From contig JAKZHN010000015.1 of NCBI GenBank assembly GCA_037179335.1, forward strand, positions 496,001-560,000: a DNA stretch of 64,000 nucleotides, written 5' to 3'. This DNA is from Cyclaneusma minus. Its lineage: Eukaryota > Ascomycota > Leotiomycetes > Marthamycetales > Marthamycetaceae. Below are positions 1 through 9,595 of this stretch, one piece after another; position 1 is the first letter of the stretch; the number at the start of each line of letters is the position of its first letter. Both the position numbers and the translations under genes were made by a program. A model generated the notes under the pieces. The model was not told the DNA's origin. It saw nothing but the letters and a program-made list of their open reading frames with translations, and ran no database searches.

Positions 1-385
1 ACATGTACTGTTTCACCAGGTTGATGATGCGAAAGTAGCTGCTATTCTCAGATAGTCAGACTCTCAGGGGCATGCGTTGTACAACGCTGAGCTTCTTTCA
101 TTCGAAAGCAATACAGGTTTCACGAATCACTTTTTTAGATTTTGGCCCCACTCCTACCTTATTCAACTTCGCACCCCAATTATTTGGCTCAAATTCGGCT
201 ACGAAGGGGAACTTTGACTTTACAGCTCTAGGGAAAAGTGAAAACGGGATGCAAATAATGCCCTGTACAAGGACAAGCCGAACCATGCTGGACGACGATC
301 GGTCGAGTGAGAAGATGGCCGAGTTAGCCAGAAAAGCTGACAGAAAACTAGAATACTGCCCGACCAAAGGAAGTGCTTCTATCTT
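1..385. other. Left edge, no gene recognised
   Basis: I see no open frame resembling a known protein, no tRNA-like fold and no repeat here. It lies beyond the 3' end of the epimerase pseudogene and could hold its 3' flank. Confidence 0.4.
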
Positions 386-1537
386 CTAGATCGGATAGGA
401 GACTTCCTTCTTCAAGCTCTCCTCAAACTCGCCTCGAAAAGACTTCTCCCAATCCCCCTTCGTTCTCCTCGGACACCACCCCAACTCCCTCCCCGCATCC
501 GCCCTCGTCCTCGAATTACTCGCAAAACCCAGCTCACAAAACACCTCATTCCCACCCGTGCACTTCCCCTCAGCCTCCTCCAACCCTACACTCTTCGGCC
601 CCCCATCTCCCAACTTTCCCATCTCCATTCCCGCCCTCGCAATCCCCTTTGCAACCTCCTTCCAGCTCGCCGTTGGCGTGCCACTAAGCACAAACCCCTT
701 TTCCCCAACTGGCACTTTCCTCCTCCCCTCCACCCAACCCAGCAGCACAGTCTCATACAGCGCCGCTAGCTCTTCCACATGGACAAAACCCCAAACTACC
801 TCTCCATCACCTACATACACCGCTCGTCCTTCTTCCACCACCGCCTTCATCATCAACGGACACCAAATCGTCAATCTATTAAACCCCCCCACCGCACCCG
901 TCCCATAAATCATCAGACTCACAACAATCCTCGTCACCCCACCCTCCCTCTTCCCCACCTCTAAGTACAACCACCAAATCACCAGTTCTTTACGCATACA
1001 CCTCTCTCCTCTCCCCTCCCTTCTGTCAACCTTACCCAAACATCCTCATCCATATCACCAAACATCCTGTCCTCAAAAAAAAAAGAAAAAAAAAGAAGAA
1101 GAAAAAACTCGGTAACAGGACCAATTCAGCGAGTATCCGAAGTCCCAGAAGTATGCACGAAATAAACTTTCTTTATCAGCATCTTCAATCCTCGAATCCT
1201 GGGCCCGTTTTGCGAGGCTGGCGAGAAGGGCAAGGGGTGGAAATCGGAGAAGCGGTGTGCCCGGATGACGATGGATGACGATGAGGCGGCGGCGGAGAGG
1301 GCGGTGGTGTCGGAGTCTTGGAGTCTTGGAGAGGGAGGGGATGGTGTGGAGTTTTGTGAGGGGTCCCCGGGGAGAGGGAGGTACAGGATGTGGCGCGGGA
1401 GGAGGCGTGGGTGATGATGGAGATTTGGATATTTGGAGGGATTGGGTGACGGGGTGGGGGGAGGAGAGGAGGTGGGTGAGGATGGTGCCGCTGATGTAGC
1501 CGGTTATGCCTGTGAGGAGGATTTTGGTTGGTGCCAT
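386..1537 (-). pseudogene. Decayed NAD(P)-dependent epimerase/dehydratase-like gene
   Basis: The N-terminus from the ATG at 1537 reads MAPTKILLTGITGYISG, a Rossmann-fold nucleotide-binding start typical of extended short-chain dehydrogenases (epimerases). Recognisable pieces then appear in different frames. LQDSDTTALSAAASSSSIVI is in a second frame near 1260-1310. LLASLAKRAQDS returns to the first frame near 1200. KVYFVHTSGTSDTR is in another frame near 1140-1165. The C-terminal half (386-1039) carries IYGTGAVGGFNRLTI and GDGEVVWGFVHVEELAALYE, as in this family. One change could be an intron, since a purine-rich tract lies at about 1075-1105, but at least three frame changes without good splice sites point to a pseudogene. 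Residues expected between the two halves are missing. Family assignment is good; the breakage call depends on the base calls being right. An intact copy would be a cytosolic NAD(P)-binding enzyme of unknown substrate. Confidence 0.65.
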
Positions 1538-1646
1538 TGCTGTGCGGAAGTGATGAGAGTTTTAAGTAGATGATATGTATTTTCCTGCAATTATTTTCCA
1601 GTGGAAAGGCGGAAGTTTGCCAGAAGAGGAGGTCAGGTTATATATA

Positions 1647-1754
1647 GGGAATGGCTAAATCGTTCCTGGGATTTTAAAATCGCGGAAAAAAATTCCCGGA
1701 TTGGGAATAGCGCAGCCGCGAAGCTGTGGCCCGTGCACCGCCCCGTAATAAAAT
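1647..1754 (+). repeat. Left terminal inverted repeat
   Basis: This is the left arm of the 520-bp element, beginning GGGAATGGCTAAATCG. It can be read as an open frame (WLNRSWDFKIAEKN...), and so can its partner. This follows from the sequences being nearly identical and is not evidence of a protein. Confidence 0.8.
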
Positions 1755-2059
1755 TGATATTTTCGAGTCTTTCGCCACGATAATGTATATATAATTTATA
1801 TTGGCTTTTATATTTATAAATCCTAAATAACTGGCTTTTTAACAAAGTTTTTTTTATTAAAAAAACTCAAATATAGCCCGAAATATAATTGCTTTAGAAA
1901 AATTATTTAAAAAATGCATTATATTTTATTTGAAAGCCAATTTTTCAACTAAATATATAAATTTTATATATTTATAATTGGAAAATTCCGGGTTTTATAA
2001 CAATTAAAAAACCGGGCTAAGAAACCCTAATTTACAGATTTTTATTAATTAAATTGTAA

Positions 2060-2166
2060 ATTTTATTCCGGGCGGCGCACGGGCCACCGCTTCGCGGCTG
2101 CGCTATTCCCAATCCGGGAATTTTTTTCCGCGATTTTAAAATCCCAGCAGCGATTTAGCCAGCCCC
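2060..2166 (-). repeat. Right terminal inverted repeat
   Basis: Its reverse complement begins GGGGCTGGCTAAATCG and follows the left arm to the internal ATTTTATT. Differences are scattered substitutions, so the two arms have aged independently. Confidence 0.8.
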
Positions 2167-2260
2167 TATATATATCATATGGCGAAATCTTTTTCATTCT
2201 TGCTTGGAAGTCATTATGGCTTGACTCCGGCATGAATGCAAAGACTACAAGATGCAGCTT

Positions 2261-2305
2261 CAACGAGTCCAGCTTCAACGAGTCCAGCTTCAACAAGTCC
2301 AGCCT
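2261..2305 (+). repeat. 15-bp tandem repeat, three units
   Basis: The unit CAACGAGTCCAGCTT occurs twice exactly, then once with changes (CAACAAGTCCAGCCT). A partial unit (GCAGCTT) precedes it. It leads directly into the motif array that follows and shares the CCAGCTT segment with it. Confidence 0.85.
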
Positions 2306-2315
2306 CAACCCCGCA

Positions 2316-2571
2316 CATATCGATGTGCAACAAAACAGTCCATCCCCTTTTCCAGGCCTCAGCTTTACCTCGTCCGGACACGTCGACGTGCAACAAAATA
2401 GTCCCTATCCGTCTTCCCGGGCTCCAGCTTCTACCGCAGCGCGCATATCGATGTGCAACAAAACAACCTGACCCTGTTGCCGGTCCCCAGCTTCTCCCCG
2501 TCCGGACACGTCGATGTGCGACAAACAGCTCAGTCCAAAACAGAACAGTGATAATACATATCGATGTCCAA
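2316..2571 (+). repeat. Array of CGAYGTGCAACAAAA motif, about 64-bp spacing
   Basis: Five copies of a 12-bp near-palindrome start at 2316, 2379, 2444, 2507 and 2557. Four are followed by GCAACAAAA or a one-to-two-base variant; the fifth is followed by CCAATG. Copies alternate between two types: CATATCGATGTG (1, 3, 5) and CACGTCGAYGTG preceded by CGTCCGGA (2, 4). Successive spacings are 63, 65, 63 and 50 bp. CCAGCTT-like blocks recur between motifs, so the array may be a tandem dimer of roughly 128 bp. No coding pattern or splice signal is seen. The same motif recurs near 27.3-28.7 kb. Confidence 0.75.
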
Positions 2572-2792
2572 TGATTGGTTTCGGGTTCTAGATGCTTGGC
2601 TGAACAATAGAAATGGTGGCGTTACACACCAGGAACGTTACTCAGACAGGATTTCGTAATGTGATAGTCGTCAGGACCGCATCTCCCAAACATGCACATT
2701 GGACGTATCCAGAGCACTCATAGCTTCATAACAGCATCACCCTCAGTCTCATCCCTAGCCACACCCATCCATCCAGCCCACCTCACCTAGCC
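2572..2792. other. Intergenic 3' flank of FAN1
   Basis: Between the motif array and the FAN1 stop codon. Nothing further is recognised. Confidence 0.4.
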
Positions 2793-5456
2793 TCAAACAT
2801 CCCTACTCCTAAACTCTCTCGCAACAGCACTACAAAGCTCAACCCGTATCCCCGCCCCACTCAGCACATGAATCCACAACCTCTGCGTATCACTCAACCG
2901 ATCATTCTCACTCTTCACCTCCGCAAAAACCACCTCCCTCTTCCCCCCCTCCTCCCGAGCCTTCCTCCACAAAAACAGATCCGGAATGCCCCCTCCCCGC
3001 TGCCTATATTCCTGCGCCATAACCTTACAAACAGTCGCCAGCGCCGCGCCCTCAAAACACTCTGCAATCTCCAGCAAATCATGCAACGAAAACGACCAGT
3101 TCAAGCCAATAACACACGTTTCTTTCGCCCGATGAGCAGCATCGACGGCGCGGATTAGGGATGCTGCGGAGCCGTTGCTGATTTCCGTGAGGCGTCGGTT
3201 TATCTCGGAGATGCGCGAGGGATAGAATGCGTCGGTGTGCAGATCTAGGGGGCAGGTTTGGAAGGCTGTTTGGAAAACGTTGGGGACGAAGATGAAGAGG
3301 ATGTCGTAGAAGAGGTAGGCGAATAGGGTGCGTATGATGCCGCCTTCGCAGTGATAGCCTTTGTAGCCTTCTTTATGGCGATAGTGCGAAAGACACATCT
3401 CTTCGACCGTGCATTCGCCGCCTTCCTCATGCTCGTCGATCCAAATGGTTCGCGTGCTGCGCTGGCGTTCTTCGGGACCTCGGGGTTTGGTGTCGGTGAG
3501 CTGTACTTGGATCCCAGAGACGGTTCGTTCGATGGGCTTGGAGAGCTGGACGTGACCAAAATCGTGTTTTTCTCGTTTGGCCACTTTGAGGTTTTTCTCA
3601 AGCTTGAGGACGCGCTTTTGTAGGTCGTAGTGGAACATGACGTGGCAGTCTCGGTCTCCTAGACCTTCTTCGCAGGTCTTTAATGAGATGCGCTTCCAGT
3701 GTCGTTTTTGAATTTCAGGGTCTTTGATGCCGGCTATTGGTCGTAGAGCATGCATGTAATGCTCTTCGAGTAACGCTTTACGTTGATACCAGGCGCCTCG
3801 TCTGGCGAGGTGGAAGAGACGTTGGTCGAGAAGTTGACATAGAATATCATACTCCTTCTCGTGCTGTTTTTGTCTTGCGAGAACAGAAGTCGCCTTGTGG
3901 ATAATGCGTGTATAGACCCAAGCAGGAGAGAAGCGTCGAAGATATGCGCCCTCGCCGCTATCATAAAATCTCTCCTCTTTCTGCTGCTCTTCGGCGAGAA
4001 GGACCTTCCAGCGTGGCAGGACTTCTTCAAAGATATCTAGGATTTCATCATAGTTCTTGCTTGATGGTGCACCATTGAACTCCAGTACATTGTCGACTCG
4101 AAATTGCAGTCTAATCGCAGACTCAAACTCCAGAAGTGCGTCCCTCGTGGGGAAGATGTTCGTGGATCGGCAAACAACGTAGTCTGGAAAATGTCTTTTG
4201 GAAAACTTCGCTAGCAGAATTGTGGTCAAAGACTTTTCAGTCCACTCGGTTGACCTGTAATAGACTAGTAGCATTCTTTCAAACAACTTGAAAGGAGTTG
4301 TAGATAGACGTATGCAAGGTCCAGTAATGGCTAGAATCTTGTCGATGAAGTATTTCTCTCGATTCTTTCCTCTCCCCAGACCAGTCTCTGAATCGATTGA
4401 CGCCGTTGATACTGTTGATTCAACGGTGTCTGATCGTTCAAGACGGGTGGATTCCGCCATGATACGTCGACGCTTCGGATCAGGAGAGCCCACGGATTCA
4501 TCCCGAGTCATGGTATCCCTGATGTCTGATTTCCTCGTAGTCGCCCAGTCTAAACTGGTCTGCTCGCGGCACGCACGACAGAAAGACTTGACAAGTTCCG
4601 ATTTGTTTTTGGGCTGGATCTTTGCTTCCTTGGCAAGCGTTTTCAGCTCATCCAGGCTCAAAAGTCGAGCAGCTTCCTCCAACTCGGCGATCTCCATGTC
4701 TGATGAGTCTGCAAAAGTAAAGACGTTCTCCAACTTGGCCTCCGGCGAACGAGACCGATCCTTTTCTCCCAGGATTTCTGGTGGTGATGGTAGATCTCGA
4801 GACTCTTGTAGCCTTTTGGTAGTCAAAAAAATATCGGCGATATCGCTATGATATCTCAGACGATCTACCCTGTGCCATGCTGACTCTTTTCTCAGGAACA
4901 ACCTCACATACCTAACTAGCGTTCAGTAGGAGCACTCTCCACGCCGCTTGGGATACTTAACTTACAGGTATTGTGCCTGGTAGTCCAATTCTTTCCAGGC
5001 ATTGATAATACTCATTTCAGTTTCGTCAAACAAATAACTCTCTTCCTCAAGAATAGTGTCAAGAGTCATATTAAATGCATCAACGTATATCGACGAGCTG
5101 TAGAGCGGTCTTGTCTCACCAGGAGAAAGCGGTTCTCCCTGTGACGCTCTCGTCGCTTCATACTCAGCTATGGCGGCCTCGTCAACCTTGATTGGAGGTA
5201 GTGCAGTTTCTAAATCGGTGATATGGGATTCTGCGAGGACGTCGTGTTCCGGAGATGGAGACGTATCGTCTTCTTCAGAATCCGGTATTTCAAGCCGTTT
5301 CGCGGGAGGCGTCTTTTTAGAATAACTCAATTGACCTTTGTTTGGCTCAGAATCTGGAAGGTTTCGTTTGGCAACAGCCGGCTTCCGACCTTTGGTAGGT
5401 GGCGAACGGTTGCTGATCATATTGTGCTTGTTGGAATCACCCGGTCTCTGACCCAT
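2793..5456 (-). CDS. FAN1: Fanconi-associated nuclease FAN1 homolog (VRR-NUC)
   Basis: Structure-specific nuclease predicted to cut near DNA interstrand crosslinks in the nucleus. Two exons (4966-5456, 2793-4911) join through a 54-bp intron with GTAAGT donor and TTAG acceptor, giving 869 residues. The join restores QAQYLYVRLFLRK, a conserved FAN1 segment. The first 150 residues are polar and disordered. A SAP-like helix pair (LLSLDELKTLAKEAK) is near residues 248-280. The C-terminal VRR-NUC domain has GGGIPDLFLW and EVKSENDRLSDTQRLW at about 800-840; Asp, Glu and Lys of PD-(D/E)xK are all present. No UBZ zinc finger is seen at the N-terminus, as in other fungal members as I recall them. The ATG at 5456 is the first in frame. 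FAN1 is divergent from SDC1. Confidence 0.93.
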
Positions 5457-5942
5457 GATGACATGCAGTTTTCACGAGATGCCGATTTTCCAGGATAAGA
5501 GACAGTCCTGTGTTCCCTGTTCTTGATGGAATTGAAATTGACGATCGGAAGCATCAGCTTTGAAACCTCTGCCGTGCCTACCGATTTGAAGGCAAAGATG
5601 TTCCGGGTTCGACGAGTCCTGACGTCGCGAGGTATTCTGCCAACAACAAACCGAGGGCGAATTCAAAGTGGAATGCGATTCATGAATGCAGAATGCAGAA
5701 CGAAACAATTAGCCAGCAATCGAAAAGCAGGGAGATCGGGCCAAGGAGCGTGAACGCGACTCTCGAGGAGGGACAAAGAAGAAGGTTGCCACATATGTCG
5801 CGTTGTCAACGAAGGTCTTAGCCTAACATGTACCGCGCTATCATGTGAGACCGCGTAGATAGGCACCGGCACCGTCGTTTTTCCAACGAGCATCTCGCCC
5901 GAACACCGCCAGCACTTAGCGACATGCGAATAGCGGTCCACC
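5457..5942. promoter_or_regulatory. Shared upstream region of FAN1 and SDC1
   Basis: 486 bp between two divergent start codons, so it must hold both promoters. No TATA box or known factor site stands out. Confidence 0.5.
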
Positions 5943-6635
5943 ATGTCCACACCTAACAGCAATGGAATGCCCCCGAGCATCCTCCCTCCAGGAATGGAGT
6001 ATCTCCGCCAAGGATACCAGCCTCCCGTCTCTCCTCAGTCCGCCTCTCAACCAGTCCAAGCAACGAGTAACCCAGCGCAAGCCTATCAGAACCTCAATGC
6101 CCAACCCGCACAGTCCGACATGGCTTCAGCTGCATCTCCCAATAGAGGAGATATATCCATGACGGATGCGCCAGAAGTACGACGCCCTTCCTCACCATCG
6201 TGTTGCTTCCGCAGATATTACCATGAAACCACAAGTACTGACTTACTGTTGAAGATCCAATCCTCTGCACCGCCTTCTCAAACCAACGCAAATGCGAATA
6301 CTCCGCGAACGGGAACGCCAGTTCGCAATACTACCACAAATGGCGATACTTCATCCAGAGCAGCGTCTCAGCACCCGGATACGAATGTGACTGCGGCTTC
6401 TATGCCGACAGAAGTGCCATTGCATGGGGCGCCTACGAGGCAGTATCTGAATAGCAAGGTTACGGTGCATGTGATGGAGGGCATGAAGCTGATTGCGAAG
6501 GAACAGTATGTCGAGAGCAATTGAAGCTGTCGCAGAGAGGACAGGTTTGCTAATGCTGTTTCTAGGCCGAAAGACCCACTCCGTGTCTTGGGAGAATTCC
6601 TGCTACAACGCTCCAAGGAGGTCGAGGGAGCTTGA
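5943..6635 (+). CDS. SDC1: COMPASS subunit Sdc1 (DPY-30 domain)
   Basis: Small subunit of the Set1/COMPASS histone H3 lysine-4 methyltransferase complex. The DPY-30 motif is at the C-terminus: YLNSKVTVHVMEGMKLIAKE is completed by QPKDPLRVLGEFLLQRSKEV only after removing an intron at 6506-6565 (GTATGT donor, TGCTAAT branch site, CTAG acceptor). A second likely intron is 6177-6254 (78 bp, GTACGA donor, TACTGAC branch site, GAAG acceptor). It is a multiple of three, so the product is 184 residues if spliced and 210 if retained. The N-terminal half is Pro/Gln/Ser-rich and disordered; only the last 45 residues are conserved. It converges with RPS13. Confidence 0.88.
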
Positions 6636-6955
6636 AGGGAAGGCGTTGGACTGGGGTTAAGGAAGATACCATGTTGCACCAGAATTACTTTCACAATCGC
6701 ATTTCCGAGGCGTCTAGGGAACGGGAAAAGGCATTGCCAACTAAGTGGCGTACATGGTCTTGTTGCAAAAGTTGGGTCTCAAATGAAGTGGAACCATATA
6801 TGCTTTTTTTGCTTGGTATCGTTGGATTTTTGATTGAAGCACCTATTTCTATGCCATGCCCATCAATCGTGATAGGCCCATAAGCTTCCAGTGCCACTCA
6901 TGATCATGACCCAACTCCACCCCAAAGGACCGCAAATCCCAACAGCAAAATCCAT
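6636..6955. other. Convergent intergenic region SDC1/RPS13
   Basis: 320 bp between two stop codons. It presumably holds both 3' untranslated regions; no other feature is seen. Confidence 0.4.
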
Positions 6956-7608
6956 CTATGAGACCATGGTGCTGGCAGTGGCGCTCTCGTATCTCCAGGT
7001 AGGAGGGAGGACACCGACGGTCTTGTAGTAGCGGGAGAGGCGGTGGATACGGGACTCGATGAGAATCAGACGGAACTTGGAGTCCTTGTCCTTGCGGTTG
7101 CGCTCGAGGTGCTTGCGGACGGCAACGGCCTTCTTGATCAACATGTAGAGGTCCTCTGGCACCTCGGGGGCGAGGCCTATGCGATTTGCGTCAGTAAAAA
7201 CCCCAATGTCACTCTGTCAGTCAGAGACCAAGCAGAGGCGCTTCCTGCACTGTTGCGATAACAAGTGCCTCCCAGCAGCTTCATCTGCGCATGTATTTTG
7301 GGGATGATGGGCGCGTACCGTTGGACTTCAGGATTCGGAGAATCTTGTTACCTGCAACATCCGTTAGCACAAGTCTCCCAGCATCTCGAGACAGCGCAAC
7401 ACGTACCAGTGACGACCTTGACCTGGGCAACACCGTGGGAGTCGCGGAGGACGACACCGATCTGGGAAGGAGTAGCACCCTTCTTGGCGAGCTTGCAGAT
7501 CTGGTCAACGACCTGGTCGCTGGTGATCTTGAGCCACGAAGGAGCAGTGCGCGAGTAGGGGATGGCGGAGGCAGAGATGCCCTTTCCCTTGCTGTGAAGA
7601 CGACCCAT
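6956..7608 (-). CDS. RPS13: 40S ribosomal protein S13 (uS15)
   Basis: Component of the small ribosomal subunit. Three exons (7407-7608, 7319-7351, 6956-7176) give 151 residues, the usual eukaryotic length. The N-terminus MGRLHSKGKGISASAIPYSR and the C-terminal block LILIESRIHRLSRYYK are diagnostic. The 33-bp middle exon encodes NKILRILKSNG and is needed to join VKVVTG to LAPEVPEDLYMLIKKAV. Introns of 55 and 142 bp have GTACGT/GTACGC donors. An early intron is usual for fungal ribosomal protein genes. Confidence 0.97.
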
Positions 7609-8612
7609 TTTGGCGACTGGAGAGCTGGTCGAGTGGATTGAGTCGGTGGGCGGTTGTTGTCGAGGTGCTTGGGTTGGTCTGAAGATTTGCGATGGGCAAA
7701 GAAAGGGCAGTGTGGGCGGCTCGCTTAGCGCGGGAAAGTTGTTCCGGTGCCGCGCGCCGCCTATCTTATTTTGCTGAAATTCTTCTCGCAAAGCCAAAGA
7801 CTTTGCAAACTCCACACGACAATTTTCGACAACGCAATTTGACGCAACAAAGCTGCTCGCTGCTCATGTTTTCGATGCGCATGGCTGCGACTGAGCCAAT
7901 ACATTCGCTTGCTTCAACTTGCTGGTTCCTGTGCAATTGCTCTGCAGCCTTTGCCTGTCCATCTTGATCGCGTGTCAAGGCCAGGACCAAGCCTACGAAT
8001 CCGCATCACCATCTCTGCAAGACTTCTTTTGCTTATGATCTGCTTGTCGACGACGATGGGGCCGTTGTTGCTGGGAATGTCCTGCGCAACATGTCGGATA
8101 CATAGCACGCTGGCAGCTTGATGTACAGTCTGCCGTCTGGCAAGGAAATCTTACTGGTGAGTCTCCTTCTACCTTCCTCCCTTCCCACTGCACACTTTAA
8201 TGATGATATCCTATTTTACTTTATTTTCTGGTACCTCTTATGTCAGACAGGCTTCGGCTCGTCGATGATCTAAATGGACTTCTGATCTGCATTTTGCAAC
8301 TCATGTGGCTTTCACGCTCTCTCCAACAGTCTCGCTTCGAGATCACTGCTAACTGAGCCCTCATTAGGATCTCTTGCATACCTCCCTCGAGCGTCCCATC
8401 ATATCATGTGCGACATGCACAGCGCCAGCTCACCCTGTTGGGGTCGGGCACTTTGTGCTTGCTGGACAGCAGCACGAAGACCATGTCAGGATGTATACAA
8501 GTGTTGCCATCTTGTCCAACAATTTATGCGCTCTTATACATACAAGGTGGGTGGATGCTTTGGTATTCCGTCGTTCATTGTGTCAGTCAGTTGTATCTAT
8601 CCGGAGGTGAAA
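7609..8612. other. Upstream region of RPS13 and of a small unknown gene
   Basis: About 1 kb between divergent reading frames, holding the RPS13 promoter. Open frames at 8374-8610 and 8406-8612 have no recognisable content. Part of this stretch may be leader or unrecognised first exons of the next gene. Confidence 0.4.
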
Positions 8613-8963
8613 ATGGTGTCAATTTTGAAGCTCCACCAGCAAAAGCGTGAGGCTCGGAAACTTCTGGGTTCATCTTACCTTTCTAAACTTCGGCGCCATG
8701 AGGGATACGCGGGACGCCGGCCCAACTTGAGGATCAAGTCAATGCGCACCAGTCCGGAGCACCTCTTGGATCCTGCTTCCTCGGAACGCCCGACCATTCC
8801 TGATCCGAAGCTGGTAGCTTTATGCCGAAGTCGAGCTCATTTTGGCGTTCTGAACGATGTCGAGATGCCCCAGATTTTCAATCATGATCCGATCAATACA
8901 TTTAATGCTGAATTGGAGGAGTTCCAGAAGGCGGGATTGAGACGGAAGCCAGAAGAGGAATAG
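8613..8963 (+). CDS. Small protein of unknown function (116 residues)
   Basis: I do not recognise this protein. From the ATG at 8613 it begins MVSILKLHQQKREARKLLGS, is basic in its first half (SKLRRHEGYAGRRPNLRIK) and more acidic towards the end (DPINTFNAELEEFQKAGLRR). It has no signal peptide, membrane segment or cysteine motif. The frame is open upstream to 8406 in other start contexts, so the true start could be earlier, or an intron could join an upstream exon. Its codon use resembles a real gene more than the surrounding DNA does, but the call is tentative. Confidence 0.4.
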   Translation: MVSILKLHQQKREARKLLGSSYLSKLRRHEGYAGRRPNLRIKSMRTSPEHLLDPASSERPTIPDPKLVALCRSRAHFGVLNDVEMPQIFNHDPINTFNAELEEFQKAGLRRKPEEE

Positions 8964-9595
8964 CCAAATACTAGCAGGGTATATACATGAGAATCCAATG
9001 ATATACTGTGGGACGGGGCCCAGAACGGGTAGCATATGTAGCTAGAAATGGAAGCGCTATTGTCCTATGGGACCTGGCTTGGTGGTTAGTGCTTTTGCGT
9101 GCGGACCTTTACATATACATGTACATGTAAACTATGTGGTTCTTTCAATGATCTCATCCTCGCATGGCTTGTGATCCGGTTATGTCGTGCTGCAGTCCCA
9201 TACGAATCGGCTCGGGTCCAGGTTTCCGAGCGGCACGCAACCCGCCGCCGTTCACCACGTGCGCCCAGTATTGGCTTTTGTTTCCTATCTGCCATCATCG
9301 CTCCATCAATTGTGCACTCGACTGCCCATTCTCAACCAAGGCGCATGCACGCATATGCGGATTCTGTCGCCCGTCTTTACTGGTAACGGCAGAGTTACAT
9401 GGTTCATCGCCAAGGTATATCGCAAACTAGACCTCCACAGTACTAGATTACGGTAAGGCACGTTACCTGGCAGTCTCCAGGTACACCGCAAGAAGCTTTA
9501 TGTAGGTAAACATTTCCAACACCTCCAAACTTTTTTCTCACTCGGTTTCTCCTCTCCTTCAGTCTCCCCACTTTCCAGGACCATCTCAATCCAAG
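8964..9595. other. Intergenic, upstream of AIM6-like gene
   Basis: 632 bp. A short palindromic run (ACATGTACATGT, about 9117-9128) is present. A pyrimidine-rich stretch precedes the AIM6 start (9530-9590), common in fungal 5' leaders. Confidence 0.4.

Larger units (their letters stand above)
1647..2166. mobile_element. 520-bp MITE-like element with long terminal inverted repeats
   Basis: Two inverted arms of about 107 bp (1647-1754 and 2060-2166) match over nearly their whole length with roughly ten differences. Both contain TAAATCG, GGGATTTTAAAATCGCGG and CCCGGATTGGGAATAGCGC. Between them lie about 305 bp of very AT-rich DNA without a usable reading frame. Both ends abut TATATATA (1639-1646 and 2167-2174), which may be an 8-bp target duplication or simply AT-rich sequence around a TA target. 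The structure fits a non-autonomous DNA transposon. The AT-rich core beside GC-richer arms may reflect repeat-induced point mutation, but that is inference. No transposase is present, so the superfamily is unassigned. Confidence 0.75.

Noticed and set aside
1601..2308. Shared peptide WLNRxWDFKIAEKNSRIGN read from both transposon arms
   Set aside because: The arms are inverted copies of the same DNA, so identical translation is expected; no longer frame exists.
2316..2571. CRISPR-like array reading of the 64-bp spaced motif
   Set aside because: Eukaryotic nuclear context, degenerate repeats, two alternating repeat types and no cas genes.
7177..7318. C/D-box snoRNA in RPS13 intron 2
   Set aside because: An AGATGAA and several CTGA are present, but no proper C box (RTGATGA) with terminal pairing.
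9110..9130. TACATGTACATGTA-type palindromes (also near 39985)
   Set aside because: Short self-complementary AT/CG steps common in this genome; no consistent position relative to genes.
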